Source: Asterella californica
Taxonomy: Eukaryota > Streptophyta > Marchantiopsida > Marchantiales > Aytoniaceae
Assembly (NCBI GenBank): GCA_036924285.1
Contig: JAYKYS010000010.1
Span: forward strand, 3,038,001-3,102,000
Direction: 5' to 3'
DNA: 64,000 bases
Part shown: positions 49,593 to 61,329 of the stretch, one piece after another
Layout: each line of letters opens with the position of its first letter
Numbering within the stretch: position 1 is the stretch's first letter
Notes under the pieces: generated by a model
What the model was told of the DNA's origin: nothing
Databases searched by the model: none
What the model saw: only the letters and a program-made list of their open reading frames with translations
Translations under genes and position numbers: made by a program

Positions 49593-50490
49593 ATTATTAC
49601 TTGATCACACTCCTCAAAGCGTCTTCTCACTTTGTCACACCGCTCAGGTTTCAAGTTTCTGTTGGTCACACTCCCGATCATGCTCCCTCTCACATACGTG
49701 ATGTGGAGTCCTCGCTGGACCAAGTTTTGAGTAGAGGGCATTGGAAACTTGACGTTGCTATCTAGCACACTCTGTGGTGGTGATTACTGCATGAGCGAGC
49801 GCACGAGAAGAGCACATGTGAATCTGAAGGAGAAGAAAGAGCATGAGTACATAAAATTTAATAATCTAGAGGGTTATCCTAAGGTGGTTGCAGTAGAGTC
49901 AGATCAAGTCAACTCTTATAGATTTTACATTGAAAAATGACATAATGTCATTCATAAAATAGGTCTAAATAGCAATATAATGTCATTCAGATCAATTGTT
50001 ATACGGTTGTTTTTTGAATAGTGGTTAAATGCCATTCAGAGGACCAGTTTAAACATTAGAACATGAATAGCATTGTAATGTCATTCAGAGATATACAATT
50101 ATCTTTTGAATGACAATATATTTTTATTACATCAACGAAAATAGAGTAGTCTATATCGGTAAAGGAGTAACCTTGATGAATCTATCGACGGATACGCTAT
50201 TGTCATTCAGTCGGCTCGCATCATCGACATTGAATGTTAGTGATTCATCATTCAAGGATCCGGATGTGAATATCATGAATGGTTGTATATTGTCATTCAT
50301 CCACGTTACGCATGACATTATTGCGAGTTATCTCGAGTTTGTACTGAACTGAATGAAGAGTCCAGTGAACATTTCACGTCACGCAGATTACAGAGAACAT
50401 TAGGGGGTGTGAACAAGAGAAACCTGAAATCTGAAGGTTGTCACCAAGTGAGAAAACGCTTTGAGAAGTGTGACCAAGTAATTAACCGAA
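49593..50490. mobile_element. Inverted-repeat element G (~0.9 kb) with TCATTCA internal repeats
   Basis: The left arm ATTATTACTTGATCACAC...CAAAGCGTCTTCTCACTTTG and the right arm, read inward as TTAATTACTTGGTCACAC...CAAAGCGTTTTCTCACTTGG, form inverted repeats of about 85 bp. In the left arm TTG(A/G)TCACAC-like motifs start at 49601, 49631 and 49662; in the right arm the reverse motif sits at 50411, 50442 and 50472. The spacing is 30 and 31 bp. The interior carries six direct TCATTCA copies (about 49948, 49983, 50034, 50081, 50203, 50293) and one inverted copy near 50107. Possible target copies TCGCTACATG and TGACTACACTG flank it but are imperfect. A 63-codon and an 80-codon frame inside are not recognisable. 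Confidence 0.75.
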
Positions 50491-50501
50491 TGACTACACT
50501 G

Positions 50502-51699
50502 GCCTTGAGTCTTGACAAATCCGTAATTAGAACGGGAATAACGAAGACGTGGAACCGTGACTGTTTCCACAGTCGTACAGCCAACGGGCGGAATCCGGGA
50601 ACTTTCTGCGAAAACCGGCGATTTTCCGCATTGACCGCGGAACAAAGTTTTAGCGCTCCGACGGATAAGTTCGTCGCTCGGTATTTGTCTTTCAAATTTT
50701 CTTTTTCAACTTTCCCTATTTCCTATCAGATGATTTTTCCTTCACACGTTTCGTTTCCGAAAACGAAAGTTTCGGGCGTTTTGCATCAAAAGGCGGACAC
50801 ACTTTTTGTATGACATACATAAACCATTTCTACTCTTTGTTTTCTTTGTTATTTACGTGGATTATATCTGATAAACCATCGATCATTTTCCCGTACATCA
50901 ATGTCTCGGTTCGGATGGATATCTCAGCTTAGGTCCCGAAGTTGATAAACCAGTATTTATTCACAGTTTTAATGTCTGGAATTTGATATGTCATTAATTT
51001 CTCTGTTCCGTTAGTTTGACAATCTACAGGCGATTTAATAAACCACAATCTCTCTATTGTCGGTTTGATAAAAAGAGCAAAAGAAAACAAAACAGTTTAA
51101 GTTACATAAGCTCATCAAAATACCCCGTTAGAATCTGCGACTGTCGGGAAAGTGAAAAGCTGCCGGTGACGTCGACACTATTCATCGGACTTTCCCGGCC
51201 GTTGGCAACGAGAAGAAACGGAGATATCTCTGATCGTATAAACCGCCGTCACGAAACTGTAACCGGTACAGAGCGTTTGAAGCCGTAAGCAAACCCTTGT
51301 CCGGCTTGAGGGGTCTTCCCATCCGTTTGGTATTCATTCATTGCGTCGCGTTTTTCCTTGAAGTCGTAAGCAAACCTTTGAAGGTCAGATGATGACCTGC
51401 CAGTGACGACAGCATCAGGGTTTGAGGAATCTGTCAAACCGCTGATAACACTTATTGAAGACGACATGATAAAGGCGTAGAACAGCACGCATCAGATACG
51501 TATTAGTTGAATGTGACATAGGCGAGAAGTTTACCCTAAAATATTATTTCTCTTTTCTAGGAGAAAAATAATATCTTTATAATCGTGAAGAAGTTTGTAT
51601 GCGAAGCTCTTCGCGTTGATAGGCTGCTGAATAATGTATAAACTAAACTAGGAAGGGAAAAGAGGAAATCCCATCACATGAATGAATAAGCTGCGTCTG
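50502..51699. other. Intergenic, upstream of STE24 promoter
   Basis: More GC-balanced than the TE-rich stretches. Frames on both strands (plus 51016-51288, minus 51249-51488) have no recognised domain. AGTCGTAAGCAAACC / AGCCGTAAGCAAACC is repeated ~80 bp apart (about 51280 and 51362). No gene is called. Confidence 0.45.
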
Positions 51700-51880
51700 G
51701 CTGACTGCCTGCGTAGCACTTGGTGACTGGAGGTGAGGTGAGGGGAGGGTTGAGGGCTGACTGCCTGCGTAACACTTGGTGACTGGAGGTGAGGTGAGGG
51801 GAGGGTTGAGGGCTGACTGCCTGCGTAGCACTTGGTGACTGGAGGTGAGGTGGGTTGAGGGTTGAGGGTTGAGGGCTGAG
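51700..51880. repeat. 56-bp tandem repeat, three copies, in STE24 upstream region
   Basis: Units begin at GCTGACTGCCTGCGTA in 51700, 51756 and 51812. Copies 1 and 2 are nearly identical; copy 3 diverges in its 3' half, where GGGTTGA is repeated instead. The array sits ~300 bp upstream of the STE24 start codon, probably in its promoter. A frame open on the minus strand is a by-product of the repeat. Confidence 0.9.
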
Positions 51881-52178
51881 AAGAGTGGGGACTGGTGGCG
51901 GACGTGAGGAATTGGAAAAGCAAGAGGCGGTCGTTGAGTGATAGTCTTGTCAATTGGATACTTGGAGATTAGAGAAAGAAGAGGAGAAGAGATTAAGAGA
52001 TTAGTTGAAACGAGATATATTTTGGACATCTGCAATCGCTGCTCGAAGCGGACGGAAAGAGGAGTAGTTAGCATTGAAATTGAAACTTGTTTCTTGTTTG
52101 AATCTGGAGTTGGGGCTGAGAGCGCGGGCCGGAGAAACCGTAGGGAGAATTTATTTGGGTGGCAGGAGGAAGAACGAC

Positions 52179-55100
52179 ATGGAATCGAGCGCGAACTTGA
52201 CTGCTGCCGAGGCAATGACGGAGCCCTTGTTGCCTTCTTCTTCTTACTCAGGCTTCCCTTACGTGGAAGCCGTTATTGGTACGTTTCTTGAAACGCGTGT
52301 GCTCGTCCATAAGTCTGTGACTATCTGATCTCCGGTTGGAATACGAAGGGTACATTTGTCACGGTACTGCTGGGAATCAGTACAGAAGCTCCACCTGCTC
52401 TTGAATTTTATCAGGACACATCCTATCGTAAATAACAGCAGTTAATTAGTGCTTGTATCGGAAAAATGTAGTGGTCTCTGAGCTACACAAATCTTGATCG
52501 TAGGTTGACCTGAGATTTTAGTTACTGCATGGAATCCCTCACAGTCTCTGGCCTTTGGACCTAGCAAAGACAGAAGTTGGATTGTATTGGGCTTGAACAG
52601 CTGGAAACTTGAGTGGATGCTCTGAGATAACGCACTGATTGTTGGACCCGGTTTATTTGTAACTTTCTATTTTGCGCGTTTTGGAATACGTGGCGAATTC
52701 TGACATGTAAAATTACGGCAAGCAAACCTATTTCTCCAGTGTCTTGCGTCGATTCATGGACTTGTTTAGCGTATATAGTTTCTCCTACCTTCTTCCTTCC
52801 TGTCTGTGCACTGTTACAGAGGGGCTCAAGTCCTCAGTGGATTCTGTATCATATGTATTGGATGTAAGATCTAATAGTCCTGCTTCTGATACAGGTTTCA
52901 TGATATTCATGTACTTCTTTGAAACATACCTGGACATTCGCCAGCACAAAGTTTTGGAGCTTCCCACTCTACCCGCTACTCTGAAGGGAGTCGTTAGCGA
53001 CGAGAAGTTTGGAAGGGCCCGTTCTTACAGTCTAGATAAGAGGTATTAGTCTTTTCCGGCAAAACACAATGTATTTTCGGTGATTTTATCTTCTCTAAAG
53101 TCTTATTATCCTTGATATTTCTAGTATTGCTATGACTGTAACTTTTCACATAGCTTTTGGGCGTATGGACTTATGTAACTCTTCTCGTATGTTTTTGATG
53201 TCTCGTTCTACCAGCTTAGCTGATCCACGATACTGTCTCGTCCTAATCATGAATGCATTATGTTTATTCATTTGTGAATAATAATGATTCTCATCTCTCA
53301 TCTCTCGGCATCTGCATTTTTATTACTTGCACGAGATCACTTCACTCTTCCGCTATCATACGGAGCAAAGGGAAGCTGGAAAGTTCATTCTTTGAACAAG
53401 AAGCACCTTCAGTTCACCAGTTGCAGCGAAAGATTTCGTCTGAAAGTCTATCCTGTGATCCTCTGTCTCTTGCCTTTACTTCTGTCTCTCCTGATGATGT
53501 CAAATACTAACAAATCACAAGAAGAAGTGGTCGACACCTGATAGAAACGGAACCTGTACTAAGATTTATACTTGTCTGCGATGTGCGCAGCCGTTTCCAT
53601 TTTGTACATTCAGCATTCAACATCTTAGAGGAAGGAGTAATCTTGTCGTTGGGGATGCTACCATATTTTTGGCAGGTGCAACATTCTGCCTTCCCATGTG
53701 TACCGAAGTTTTATGCATTAATGAGAAATGTTAGGGAGTCACTCCCACCGCACTGCACCAAATCGATGTGAAACAAAACTCTTGTTACACGTGAGAGCTG
53801 ACATGTATGACACAGCGGGCAGAGGAAAGGTAAGGTTTGGGGGACTCCTAATGTGTCCCTTCATGTCCCTTCATGGAATCTCAGCGAAGGCGAAATAAAC
53901 CCGTGCAAAGACTCCCTGAACTTGGACATATTTTCGCTTTTCTAGACCATCAGATGAATTGAAGTGTATATACATCTACAGCATGGATATGTTGTATACG
54001 TTAATTTTGTGCTACCGTCATGTTTAAAGTTAGCGCACATTCACACCCCACCTTTGCTACTTACTATGTACTTCACTAGGACACACCCTTCGGTTACAAA
54101 TAACTCGCTAACTCCACTTGACAGTTTCGCGCACATTCGGCCCCTATTAGCTACTTACTGTGTACTTGGCCCCGTATTTACCTCTGTACTAGTGAGTGTT
54201 CCTTGATAAAATATGCCATTCTCGACGTATGAGTATATGTACTTCACTAGGACTTGTATATTGTGGTAATTAGGTTCTTGAGTGTACACTTACTCAGTAC
54301 CTAAATGCATCAGTGATGGACTGGCAAAAATATGTTCTTCTTTTACTATCTCAGTCTGTCTTCTCCCAGTATTCACTCGCTAAATCTTTGCACCTCAACT
54401 CACTTCAATAAACTCTCTCCTGCGCGACGTATGAAGATAAACTCTCTCCTGCGCGAGGCTCTTTTGGCTATCTGTATCTATGTTTTGCCTTGTTTCGGCA
54501 ATCGGTATATATGTTCGGGTTCTTGGCTATCTCATTCTATTTCTCGCGATTCTTCATTTACTGCACTATCGTTCAGTTTTACTCCTGCTCTTTCAGTGCA
54601 ATTACAGTTCGTTCGGTTCCGCACCTGATGTTGTTAGAATCAATCACCTTGCATCTTTCTCCGTTGCATTGCATCTGTATCCTGCGAAACGTGCTTCGTG
54701 CTACACATTCCTATCGGCACACCCTTCGGTTACAGATAATTTGCTAACTCCACTCGTCAGTTAAGCGCACATTCGGCCCCTGTTTGCTACTTACTGTGTA
54801 CTTGGCCCCGTATCTACCTCTGTATTAGAGAGTGGTCCTTGATAAAATCTGCCATTCTCGACGTATGAATATATGTACTTCACTAGGACGTGCCAGTATA
54901 TGTACTTCATTCGGTTCTCTGGGTTTTGGAGGTTACGTTAAGTGTGTGAGCGTAGTCTGATTCCTTCTGCTCTACTCATGTACTAACATCTACCTTAATT
55001 TTGTTGTACATCCTCTATGAAATTTAGATTAGGGATAACGTTATCAAGTAGGTTGATTTACGTGGTTCTAGCAGATATGTGGAGTGGCGCTAGAGAGCAT

Positions 55101-58100
55101 GGGTTTCAACCCAGAAAACGAGATTCTGCGCACGTTGGCCTTTCTCGGTGTGACGACAATATGGACACAGGTTTATCGCTGAGCTCTTATTCAACTTGGA
55201 TCTCAATGTCCTGTGATTACTGTGACAGGAGTAAAGCTTTATACATTTTCCTCTTTCCGAGACGAGAATGGTGAAGCTGTTTTATTAAGGCAAATGTTAT
55301 GGTCCTAACAGGTGGTGGAGTTACCGTTCTCACTGTACTTTACATTTGTGATTGAGTCACGCCATGGCTTTAACAAGGTGACTTAATTCCTTACGCTCTC
55401 TGCATGGTTTCGCTCTGCTAAGGAGAACTTGTAAGTTTCTCATACTTTTTTGTTGAAGATCTAGGTAGGTAATCGTGCTGTGATATCATGGCAGAGAAGT
55501 TCACGTTTGATCATCTCGTGGAGACAAGTAACGCAGATGTAGTCGTGGGGGCATGAGTTGATCTCCGCACTAAAATTTTCCTGTTTGCATCCCACAGCAA
55601 ACGGTTTGGCTCTTTTTCAAGGATATGTTGCTTGGGATGCTGTTGATGGTAGTACTTGGCCCACCAATTGTTTCTGCCATCATCGTCCTGGTTCAGGTAT
55701 CTGTACACATAACACCAACTTTTCGTACTCCTGATTTCTCCGTTGCTTACATCATAATGAGAGCATCTGACTTGTGTATCGCTAACTTTTGGTTCTGCTT
55801 TATTCTTCAGAAAGGAGGTCCGTACCTTGCTCTTTACTTGTGGGGATTCATGCTGGTTTTGTCACTTGGAATGATGACCATTTTCCCTGTTCTTATTGCG
55901 CCACTTTTCAACAAGTTTACTCCAGTAAGTTCTCCAGATTAGCCATATGGGTGATAGAGAGAAGCTAAGTGCTTAAGTACATTGCCCGCCATATATTTGC
56001 TTTCAAAGACAACTCAGCAGGGATTGTGCTAGGCAAGTGGTTGAAGCTGTGAGTCATGTTAGCTCCTAAGATGCGATGCAGTGCGAGTAGCTAACACTTG
56101 GATCCTGCTCGGAAAATCTGTACAGCTACCGGAAGGAGAGCTGAGAGAAAAAATTGAGAAGCTGGCGTCGTCCCTAAAGTTTCCTTTGAAGAAGTTGTTT
56201 GTTATCGATGGTTCCACAAGATCGGCTCACAGCAATGTAGGTTGACCCTTTTCTCGTTGTGAACTGAAAGCTGAGCTTTTTAGTTTTCCTTTGTGTAACC
56301 TTGCTGTATACAAGGATTGGATAGAGGTGTATATGTTGGCTTGGGTCCATCTGATGGGGGTTAAATCTGTTCTGCAGGCATACATGTATGGATTTTTCAA
56401 CAGCAAGCGCATTGTGCTTTATGATACGCTTATTCAACAGGTACTCGAGCACTGACTCCTTGTCAGTCTCCTTTAAGAGTACAAGTAGGAGAGTTCTTCT
56501 CTTCTATGCAACGTGAAGGTGCAGTGCAGCATAGTAAGAGGTCTAGAGCTTCATTGTAGGCGGTATGTTTGACTCTTACGGGAGGGTACTTACAGTCTGA
56601 GAAACGCGGAGCCTTAGAATACTGGTTATCAACGTGGTAGGACAGTTTTACAAGTCGCTGCTTGAAAACCTAGATTTGAGGCTGACGAGAGCGACGTAAA
56701 TATGCAGTGCAAGGAGGAAGAGGTCGTGGCAGTTCTTGCGCATGAACTTGGCCACTGGAAGCTTAGTCATACAATGTACTCCTTTGTAGCCATGCAGGTA
56801 CTCATCCGACCTCACATTGACTTAATACAGGTCGAAATGAATGCGACCTTAGATACACAAAAATAAGCATAGTACGAGTTCTAATGATCTTGGTTTGCCT
56901 TCTCATTTCATGCACTCGGAGTATATATATTTTGTACTTGCATGGGTTCCAACTATTTGGGGGTTACCTAAGTGTGCGGGGAAAGTTACTGTTTTCTCCG
57001 AAATCTGCTTTACCCGTGTACCAATATGTACACCATCAGAAGACGGAGGAGTTCCTTACCTTTTAGCTCCGTAGTGTCCCATCACTTGTTGTTCATTGAT
57101 CGATCGTGTCAAATAGACACATAGTGTGAGATTCAAACTCGCTGACGGGGTATTTTGACGTTACTTCGTACGTGACAGGTGCTTACGTTGTTGCAATTTG
57201 GGGGGTACACTTTGATTCGCAACTCAACGGACCTGTTCCGAAGTTTTGGCTTCTCAACTCAACCCGTACTGATTGGCCTTATTCTGTTCCAGGTCCATTC
57301 CCCTCTCCTCCCGTTTGTTTTGGTCGTCTAAAATTTTGACATGTCGTTTCTGGCGTTGATCATAAGGGATGAGCTGTTTGACCACTGTCAAAATAAAGAA
57401 AGTTTTTTTAGTTCTTCAATACGTCGGTTGTGATTCATTTAGGTTTGTCCAGAGAGATACGTTCTTGTGGCCTCACGCAGGATATAAGCTGGACCTTTGT
57501 ATATTTTGCTTGTTTAATTAATTATTAATTCCCTCTGTGGATGGTTGGAAATATACAGCATACGATCATGCCGCTGCGACATCTTGTAAACTTTGGCCTC
57601 AACCTGGTCAGTCGGGCATTTGAGTTTCAGGTCAGTCTACTGCCGCCTTTCTAGTTTCGCTCCCTTGTACTGTAAGGGTGTCGGTGGAAATATGTTCGCG
57701 AGGTCCTATCACGGTCAAGGTTGCTCGATACCAGTTACTGGAGACAGATCTCGTCGTCGGCCTCTCGCTGTAGTGCAGCGTTAAATGTGAGCAATACGCA
57801 GAAGTTCCGAGTGGTTCATGTGGACTCAGATCAGTTGATGCCGGTTGTTGGTTTCGTGTTCTCCGTTTCAGGCCGATGATTTTGCTAGGAAGCTTGGTTA
57901 TGCAGACGCTCTCCGGGGAGGCCTCATCAAGTTACAGGTATGGCCTAACTATAAAGATGATGAACTAGAGCTTTAGAGACTTCCCGATGTATTTGTCTAC
58001 AGCGCAGCTGAAAAGAACGAGGTCTTTAGGAGCTCCATGTGCATTGTTTGCCAGGGTTTCTCACGTTGTCCATTAATCCGTTACCATCGGATTAATGGAC

Positions 58101-58349
58101 AAATGACCGAGCGATTAGTGGGCTGAGCAGATGATCAAATTCAAAGTGGAAAGTTGAGAGTAGAGAATTTCAGTACCGCATGCAGGAAGCACAACTTTCT
58201 TCGAGCACTGAATGTTGAACTTACTCTTGCAGGAAGAGAACCTTTCAGCAATGAACACAGATCCTTGGTACTCTGCGTTTCACTACTCTCATCCACCCCT
58301 TGTTGAACGCCTCCAGGCACTTGACTCGTACACGAAGAAGGACGAATGA
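52179..58349 (+). CDS. STE24: CAAX prenyl protease 1 (STE24 zinc metalloprotease), 14 exons
   Basis: Exons: 52179-52278, 52895-53042, 53591-53675, 55075-55170, 55312-55377, 55598-55696, 55811-55924, 56126-56236, 56378-56440, 56708-56797, 57179-57292, 57559-57630, 57872-57937 and 58233-58349. They join in one frame of 446 aa through GT-AG introns, close to the plant family length of about 424. The M48 zinc motif HELGH is at 306-310, with the third ligand in FEFQAD (Glu384). Several hydrophobic helices are seen (for example [19 protein letters not shown] and [12 protein letters not shown]). STE24 is an ER/inner-nuclear-membrane peptidase that removes the last three residues of prenylated CaaX proteins. 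No ER-retrieval dilysine is obvious; the protein ends SYTKKDE. The start at 52179 gives a ~25-aa N-terminal extension; Met13 (MTEPLL) is an alternative. Confidence 0.96.
54082..54253. repeat. 172-bp direct repeat, copy 1 (STE24 intron 3)
   Basis: Starts CACACCCTTCGGTTACA and ends GTACTTCACTAGGAC. It matches 54718-54889 at the same length with scattered substitutions. Both lie in the 1.4-kb intron between exons 3 and 4 of STE24. Confidence 0.9.
54411..54465. repeat. ~30-bp tandem duplication between the intron repeats
   Basis: AAACTCTCTCCTGCGCGA is present twice in a row (about 54410 and 54439), the first followed by CGTATGAAGAT. It lies in STE24 intron 3. Confidence 0.75.
54718..54889. repeat. 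172-bp direct repeat, copy 2 (STE24 intron 3)
   Basis: Partner of 54082-54253. The spacing of 636 bp start to start suggests a segmental duplication or a mobile repeat inserted twice. No inverted termini are visible. Confidence 0.9.
58067..58101. repeat. Perfect 14-bp inverted repeat, 7-nt loop (STE24 intron 13)
   Basis: TGTCCATTAATCCG, loop TTACCAT, then the exact reverse complement. It lies in the last intron of STE24. Confidence 0.85.
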
Positions 58350-61180
58350 CAAATCCAAATTGGACTAGAGAAGCAGTTACTCAGCCATCAGAGTTGCACT
58401 GGAGAACATCCAGTGGACAGATCTGAAAGAGCGAGGATAAGTTCTGTAGATGTGCAGGGATGATAGGGATCTGACAGGAGCCAAGGTAAAAATCCGAAAT
58501 TAGACCGTTGGGGACAGAGTAAAGTGATCTACGCCTCGTTTGGGGTGGTGGTTGAGCAATTCTTGTTCAAGGGAGATCGTTGATCAGTGATCTTGTCTCG
58601 AATCCGTCAACCCTGAGCTGCACTTCCCCACATGTTCCAATCTCCTGTACCTTTCTGAAGGTTGAGCACGACTTGTGGTTACATCAGGTCGAAGAGCAGA
58701 ATCTAATTTATGGAGTTTGTTCTCTATCTCCCCAGAGAAGAAGTGAGGAAAACATTCAGTTTTGTTAGATTTAATGCTGATGAGTAGCAGATCAGCCTAG
58801 CCAAAATGCGTGGATGGCAGCATCCACACGAGTCGAGTGAGAATGGAGGATTTGGCTCCTTTAAAAGGTTGGGGTTGAAGGTATAATTTTCCGCCCATGT
58901 TTAAGATTTCACCTTTATTTGAGACGTATGAGGAGTACAGTGCAAAGCTTTTGAGTTGGCAGCAATTGGTGGGCATGTGGTACGTAGTCTTAGTAATGTG
59001 AGCGGGAGAGCAACTTGGAAGTTGGGCTCGCCGAAGCTTGATATTTTGACAGACTTTTCACTAGTTAAATTTCTTTAGTATAGCTGGTTCGATAAGATAC
59101 CACACTTAAAAAAGTCCACTGACAAAGTTGTATAGTAGAGTAGTCGTCACGGATATCTGTCTTATTCAGTATGCGCGGAGAAGACCATATGGATCTGGCG
59201 GACGGCAGAAAGGACCTGTTGTTACCTGAGAAGAAGACTGTCTCTCTGGCGCGGTCCTGCTTTCCGCCTGCCAGTCCCGAGGCAGACAAGGCGTTACGAG
59301 TTAAGAAGCCACACATAAAACAAAGGCCCCGTTCGACGTGGAAATACCTCAAACTCGGACCTGGAAACTGCTAGAGTCATCACGTCAACACTCACGCGTC
59401 TTAGCATGAAAGCGAGGAGAGAAGAGCGGGTCTCACAACCTACAACGGGGACCATTGCTGACCACTTCATGGGTTAATCACATGGTGGTATAGGGGGTCT
59501 GAACATCGGCCGTAAAATAGAGAAACGTCCAGTGGTTATAAGCCGTAAGCTGAAGTGTCAAACGTTGTCAAATCATGGGACTAGTCACGATTTCGAAATG
59601 CAATGGATACTAGAGAATTACGACTTGGGACGGAAGCGGCTGTAAATCTTCACAGACCATCTCCTCTTTCTCTAAGGGATATCTTCACGGTCGATGTTTG
59701 AAACTGCTTTATAAAGCGTCCAAAAAATAAATTTGCAAGGAATGGAAGGACAAAAATCTTGAGAATCCAAGATAAGGTCACGGCAAGACTATTTTAGAGT
59801 CTTTTATAGTCTTGCCGTTTATTATTACGATAGGTGCCAAGTGAAGTGAAGTAATGTATGTACTTCAAATCTGACTTATAAAAAGAAAAAACCCAACGTC
59901 TGAAAACTTTTACATCATATGATTTAATGAGGTGTCTCTAGAGATATTCTGTAAAGTTTTTGTGAGCCTGTTTGTGAGAGAGGATGTAACTCTTGTAAAA
60001 TCGACCCAATGTATGTTTGAAATTTCCCGTGTGGATGAGGGTGAAGGTTCATTCATTCGATCTAACACTCCAGCACTATTCAATCTGAATTTCATATGCA
60101 TAATTGTTGTATGTTGTGTGTTATACCTGAAAGCTATTAGTGTTGCATCCTAAAAGTGTTTCTCGTTCTTTTTTGTATTTTTCATTCGATTAGAGGTTGC
60201 ATACTACGCCACTCATCTCAAAGAAATATTTAAAAATTTTCCAATAACTAAATATACGATGCTATCTATAGTGAGATTGGAATTGCTGAAAGTTAGACTA
60301 TCTTTGTTTTTCTTATGGTGAGGTTACACTTGCGGACCAACAAACCGGAAGAGTTCGTGTGGTGATGACATGTACACGTCATCAGTATCCATCCTAGTAA
60401 AGGATATGTTAAGTCAATATGCGCACAAAAAGGTTGGTTGTTTACACGCGGTATTGGATTTTCGCTGCACTGGTTTGAGTAGTTTGTTCACGGTTAGCAC
60501 GAGGTTTTGTCATCACAGAGTTCTCAAGCAGTCTAGAAAAAAATTCTTTTGTAGTAAGTGGTGGGTTTATATCTAGTGGAGTTAAGTATCAACCATTGTG
60601 TTGTTGTGAGACACGAACACAATCTATTGGGTTATAGAGGATCACAGACGATAATTGAGTACAGTGAGTATGATTGAGATTGATGACTTCATCCAAGAGT
60701 CTGATAGTTGGTGCGACATACAACAGATGTGAAACTCGCAATTGTTTACATCTTTCATAGAGTGGAAGTGGTTGTTTTAGCACTTGAAGAGATAGTCCAT
60801 GGACGACTATCATGAGTTTAGGGGACACTATGACGTGGAGATTGAGTGAAGATAACATAGGTCCTCTAATTATGTTTCTATCACTATTGGCTTGGTTCCA
60901 AGAGGTATCCTCGGGAAGTTCACTTAGACATATTTTTCCATATCAATTACAAGTCAAATCGTAAATTGAATATTATACTTTATTTTTCTATTTAAATATA
61001 AAAAGAGGTATTTTGAACTAAAAATATCACTTTTGAATTTTTCAGAACTGCGTTTTGTTTTAAAAATTCATAATAATATATAAAATACTCTATTTTTTAC
61101 AAAAATGAGTTTTAAAATTTTCCTTTTTTGAATTAAAAATATCATAATTTACTTACATCTATGTTTAACAAAATTAACTA
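58350..61180. other. STE24 3' flank and AT-rich spacer, no supported gene
   Basis: The STE24 3' untranslated region must start here; no poly(A) site was placed with confidence. Small frames at 59065-59374 (both strands) and 60370-60858 are not recognisable. From about 60900 the sequence becomes strongly AT-rich just before the gypsy remnant. It could include that element's 5' LTR and leader, but I could not delimit an LTR because the 3' end lies outside the window. Confidence 0.5.
59781..59817. repeat. Perfect 12-bp inverted repeat, 13-nt loop
   Basis: CGGCAAGACTAT at 59781-59792 and its exact reverse complement at 59806-59817. It is intergenic, downstream of STE24. Confidence 0.8.
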
Positions 61181-61329
61181 GTGAACTTCGGAGGAGACAT
61201 TACAACATCAAATTCTAATGTAACAGCAAGAGCTTCCAATAGTAGTGTAGAAAGTGACAATATCATCGAGACACCACCATGGTTTAACCTTGTGGTTCAA
61301 TTCTTCCAAAGTTCATGAAAGAATTGTCA

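Noticed and set aside
54480..54764. Candidate for the missing STE24 exon between exons 3 and 5
   Set aside because: A weak resemblance ([10 protein letters not shown]) was considered, but it has no usable donor. The segment 55075-55170 encodes [14 protein letters not shown] with proper splice sites and the right phase, so it was taken as exon 4.
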